From positions 124,001 through 188,000 of the forward strand of contig NZ_QUDV01000003.1 of NCBI RefSeq assembly GCF_003477705.1: a stretch of DNA of 64,000 nucleotides. The letters are read 5' to 3'. Under the pieces are notes generated by a model. The model was not told where the DNA came from. It did no database searches and was given only the letters and a program-made list of their open reading frames with translations. Both the position numbers and the translations under genes were made by a program. Shown piece after piece: positions 62,180-64,000 of the stretch (positions are counted from its first letter, which is position 1; the number at the start of each line of letters is the position of its first letter). Source of the DNA: Dorea sp. AF36-15AT. GTDB taxonomy: Bacteria; Bacillota; Clostridia; Lachnospirales; Lachnospiraceae.

Positions 62180-62686
62180 TTATTTTTCAGGAAATGTCAG
62201 ACGCATCTGATACCAGGTGACATTACCGTGTACTGATTCAGAGATACCTTCATTTTCAAATCCAAAGCTGGCGTAATAATGAATCAATGCTTCTTTGCAT
62301 GTGAGAACGAGACCTTTACGTCTCTGGGTTCTGGCATCTTCGATTGCCTGGCGGATCAGAAGACCTGCGTGTCCCTGTCTGCGATAGGAAGGGATCGTAT
62401 TCACACCGAAGATCATCTGCCAAGCGCCGTTCTCGTCATGCAGGCTCGCGTTCTCGTACATGTCATCGGTCAGATCAGCCTGATCCGTCGTCATACCGTC
62501 CACAAAAGCAATCAGCTTTTCGCTTTCGAAGAGAAGCCAGAAATGCTTTCCATATGCATGTACTCTGGCGGCGATCTCTTCTTCGGATGCTGCTTCTGCA
62601 GCCGGGAAGCATTCCCTTTCAACGGCTGCAAGAGCTGGGATATCTTCCTGGGAAGCATGCTTTATTATAAAATGATTTGCATTCAT
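62180..62686 (-). CDS. GNAT family N-acetyltransferase
   Basis: This 168-residue protein has the acetyl-CoA site IPSYRRQGHAGLLIRQAIEDA, a beta-bulge strand GAWQMIFGVNT and the terminal LIHYYASFGFENEG motif. It resembles serotonin/arylalkylamine-type acetyltransferases. ATG 62686 is chosen because TTGGAGGT lies nine bases upstream; an in-frame start 20 codons earlier lacks an SD. The substrate is unknown. It forms a co-directional cluster with the S66 and MBL genes. Confidence 0.9.
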   Translation of the reverse strand: MNANHFIIKHASQEDIPALAAVERECFPAAEAASEEEIAARVHAYGKHFWLLFESEKLIAFVDGMTTDQADLTDDMYENASLHDENGAWQMIFGVNTIPSYRRQGHAGLLIRQAIEDARTQRRKGLVLTCKEALIHYYASFGFENEGISESVHGNVTWYQMRLTFPEK

Positions 62687-62777
62687 AATGTTGTGACCTC
62701 CAAAATGTTCTGAATAGATTTTAGCATGTAGCCGACATGGATTCAATCGAAAAACAAGAAAAAGTTGAAAATAATAG

Positions 62778-62806
62778 TTGACGAATAGAATATGTACATG
62801 TAGTAT
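62778..62806 (+). promoter_or_regulatory. possible promoter of the Rpn-like gene
   Basis: TTGACG (62778-62783), a 17-bp spacer and TAGTAT (62801-62806) lie about 160 bases before the gene. A perfect TTACCG-N5-CGGTAA repeat (62863-62879) lies between and could bind a regulator. Confidence 0.45.
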
Positions 62807-62963
62807 ATATGTAATCTAATAGAAAAGGCGAAAACCATTAAAAATACATAGAAAATATGAAATTACCGAGAAACGGTAAAATCGTATTTGAAACATTTTT
62901 GCATTGGATAATCCATGGATATTGCAATATAAATGAAACTATTATATAATGAGGAGGAAATGA

Positions 62964-63863
62964 ATGGACAAAAGAATGAATGATAATCTGATGGAGAATT
63001 ATGAGCAGGAAAAATCATTCGGAGAGTTAGATCTTGTGGATGATTATATGTTTGATGTAGTAACGGAAGATTTGGAAAGCTGTAAGCTTATTCTGGAACT
63101 GGCAATGGGGATTCACATTAAGGAGATAAGATGGCGGGAGAACCAGAAAGTAATACATAACCTGCCGGGAAAGCGTGGCGCCAGACTGGATTTCTATGTG
63201 GAGACTGAAGAGGGTACCGTTTATGATGTGGAAATGCAAAAGAGAAAACGCGGCAATATTCCGAAACGTACCAGATTTTATCAGAGCTTGATTGATGCAC
63301 CGATGTTGAAAAGTGGGGAAGAGAGTTTTGATAAGTTAAAACCATCGGTGATAGTTGTTATATGTGGCTTTGATCTGTATGGCTATGGTCAATATCGATA
63401 TTCTTTCAGCAATCGTTGTCTGGAAGTTGATGATCTGGAATTAGGTGATGAGACTTCTAAGATTATATTAAATACAAAAGGCATGAATGATGAGGAAGAA
63501 GACTCGACGCTGATTAATTTTTTGCATTACGTAGAGAACAGCTCTGAAGAAGTATTGGAAGAAAACAGTGATCCGCGTCTTAAAAGACTCCATGAGATTA
63601 TCGAATCAATACGATCAAATGCGGAAATGGAGGCACAGTATATGAAAGGGATTACGAGAGAGAGGGAGAAAATAGCAGATGCGAAAGCGGCAGGAAGAAA
63701 AGAAGATATAGTTATGATTCTTTTAGAACTTGGAGAAATTCCAGATGAAATATGGAATCGGGTAAAGACAGAAGAGGATATAGAAGTGCTGAAAAAATGG
63801 CTTTTAATCGCTGCAAAAGCATCTTCAATCGAAGAATTTCGGGAAAGAGCAGGACTTCTTTGA
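62964..63863 (+). CDS. Rpn family PD-(D/E)XK nuclease / putative transposase-like protein
   Basis: This 299-residue protein has the Rpn/YhgA pattern: YMFDVVTEDLESCKLIL near the start, then the nuclease core ARLDFYVETEEGTVYDVEMQ with D-x-n-E-x-Q, and a Lys-rich helix. The C-terminal half is helical and charged (EEDSTLINFLHYVEN, KAAGRKEDIVMILLELG). Such proteins promote RecA-independent recombination or act in phage defence. ATG 62964 has an AGGAGGA SD. Neighbouring insertion-like structures were not seen, so it seems a solitary copy. Confidence 0.85.
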   Translation: MDKRMNDNLMENYEQEKSFGELDLVDDYMFDVVTEDLESCKLILELAMGIHIKEIRWRENQKVIHNLPGKRGARLDFYVETEEGTVYDVEMQKRKRGNIPKRTRFYQSLIDAPMLKSGEESFDKLKPSVIVVICGFDLYGYGQYRYSFSNRCLEVDDLELGDETSKIILNTKGMNDEEEDSTLINFLHYVENSSEEVLEENSDPRLKRLHEIIESIRSNAEMEAQYMKGITREREKIADAKAAGRKEDIVMILLELGEIPDEIWNRVKTEEDIEVLKKWLLIAAKASSIEEFRERAGLL

Positions 63864-63868
63864 TGAAC

Positions 63869-63907
63869 AACATGAGCCGACCGTAGAATATACGATCGGC
63901 TCATGTT
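63869..63907 (+). terminator. hairpin terminator after the Rpn-like gene
   Basis: AACATGAGCCGA (63869-63880) pairs with TCGGCTCATGTT (63896-63907), extended to 17 pairs with one mismatch. The U-tract is poor. The rest of the window (63908-64000) shows no gene. Confidence 0.65.
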
Positions 63908-64000
63908 ATGGAGACACTATATCAGGATAGCTGAATTATGTAGGAATTATGAATTACCGGAATCTGAGTATTGAATAAGGGTTACTATTATATAGCATAA

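Overview
The window looks like chromosome of an anaerobic, low-to-mid GC Firmicute, most likely a gut Lachnospiraceae. Supporting points are sigma-A promoters with strong Shine-Dalgarno sites, the gdpP-rplI-dnaB order, a ferredoxin-rich redox gene set, an ATP-dependent PEP carboxykinase, TnpV-type transposon debris, DUF4860 and PilT pilus genes, and very large YDG/MBG-repeat surface proteins. The genus cannot be fixed from the sequence alone. No rRNA, tRNA, CRISPR array or intact prophage was seen.

Layout. 1-10 kb: a truncated 4Fe-4S protein divergent from a Crp/Fnr regulator, then a GDSL hydrolase, a MATE exporter, a DUF89 protein, a heterodimeric ABC exporter and ptsHI. 10-25.6 kb: housekeeping genes (gdpP, rplI, dnaB, a small ferredoxin, an orphan sugar-binding lipoprotein, a two-component system, mutS2, a degenerate HtrA-like protein, a YhaM-like nuclease and an RlmD-like methyltransferase). 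25.6-30 kb: an accessory stretch with a tnpV remnant, a GntR-ABC cassette with its own operators, a YczE-like membrane protein and glycerate kinase. 30-33.3 kb: a phospholipid operon (PAP2, UPF0104, pssA, psd). 33.5-39.5 kb: pckA, then an MMPL transporter paired with a YhgE-like repeat protein behind an inverted-repeat operator.

39.6-58.7 kb is the most unusual part. On the minus strand a ten-gene operon carries a degenerate GGDEF protein, an ECF sigma factor, its probable membrane anti-sigma factor, a transglutaminase lipoprotein and a type IV pilus-like set (PilC, prepilin-like proteins, PilT, no PilB or PilD). Divergent from it is a 10.5-kb gene for a 3517-residue secreted protein. That protein has 11 YDG-type units at a 510-525 bp period whose partner domain switches type midway, five DUF11-like units and a non-LPXTG C-terminal anchor. 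An ECF-like promoter with phased A-tracts lies in front of it. Two paralogous membrane microproteins follow directly, then a type I signal peptidase. My main hypothesis is that this is one envelope and surface-assembly system under ECF control.

58.8-64 kb: an iron-dependent alcohol dehydrogenase, a decayed GlnQ-type ATPase fragment, an MBL hydrolase, an S66 peptidase, a GNAT acetyltransferase and an Rpn/PD-(D/E)XK protein.
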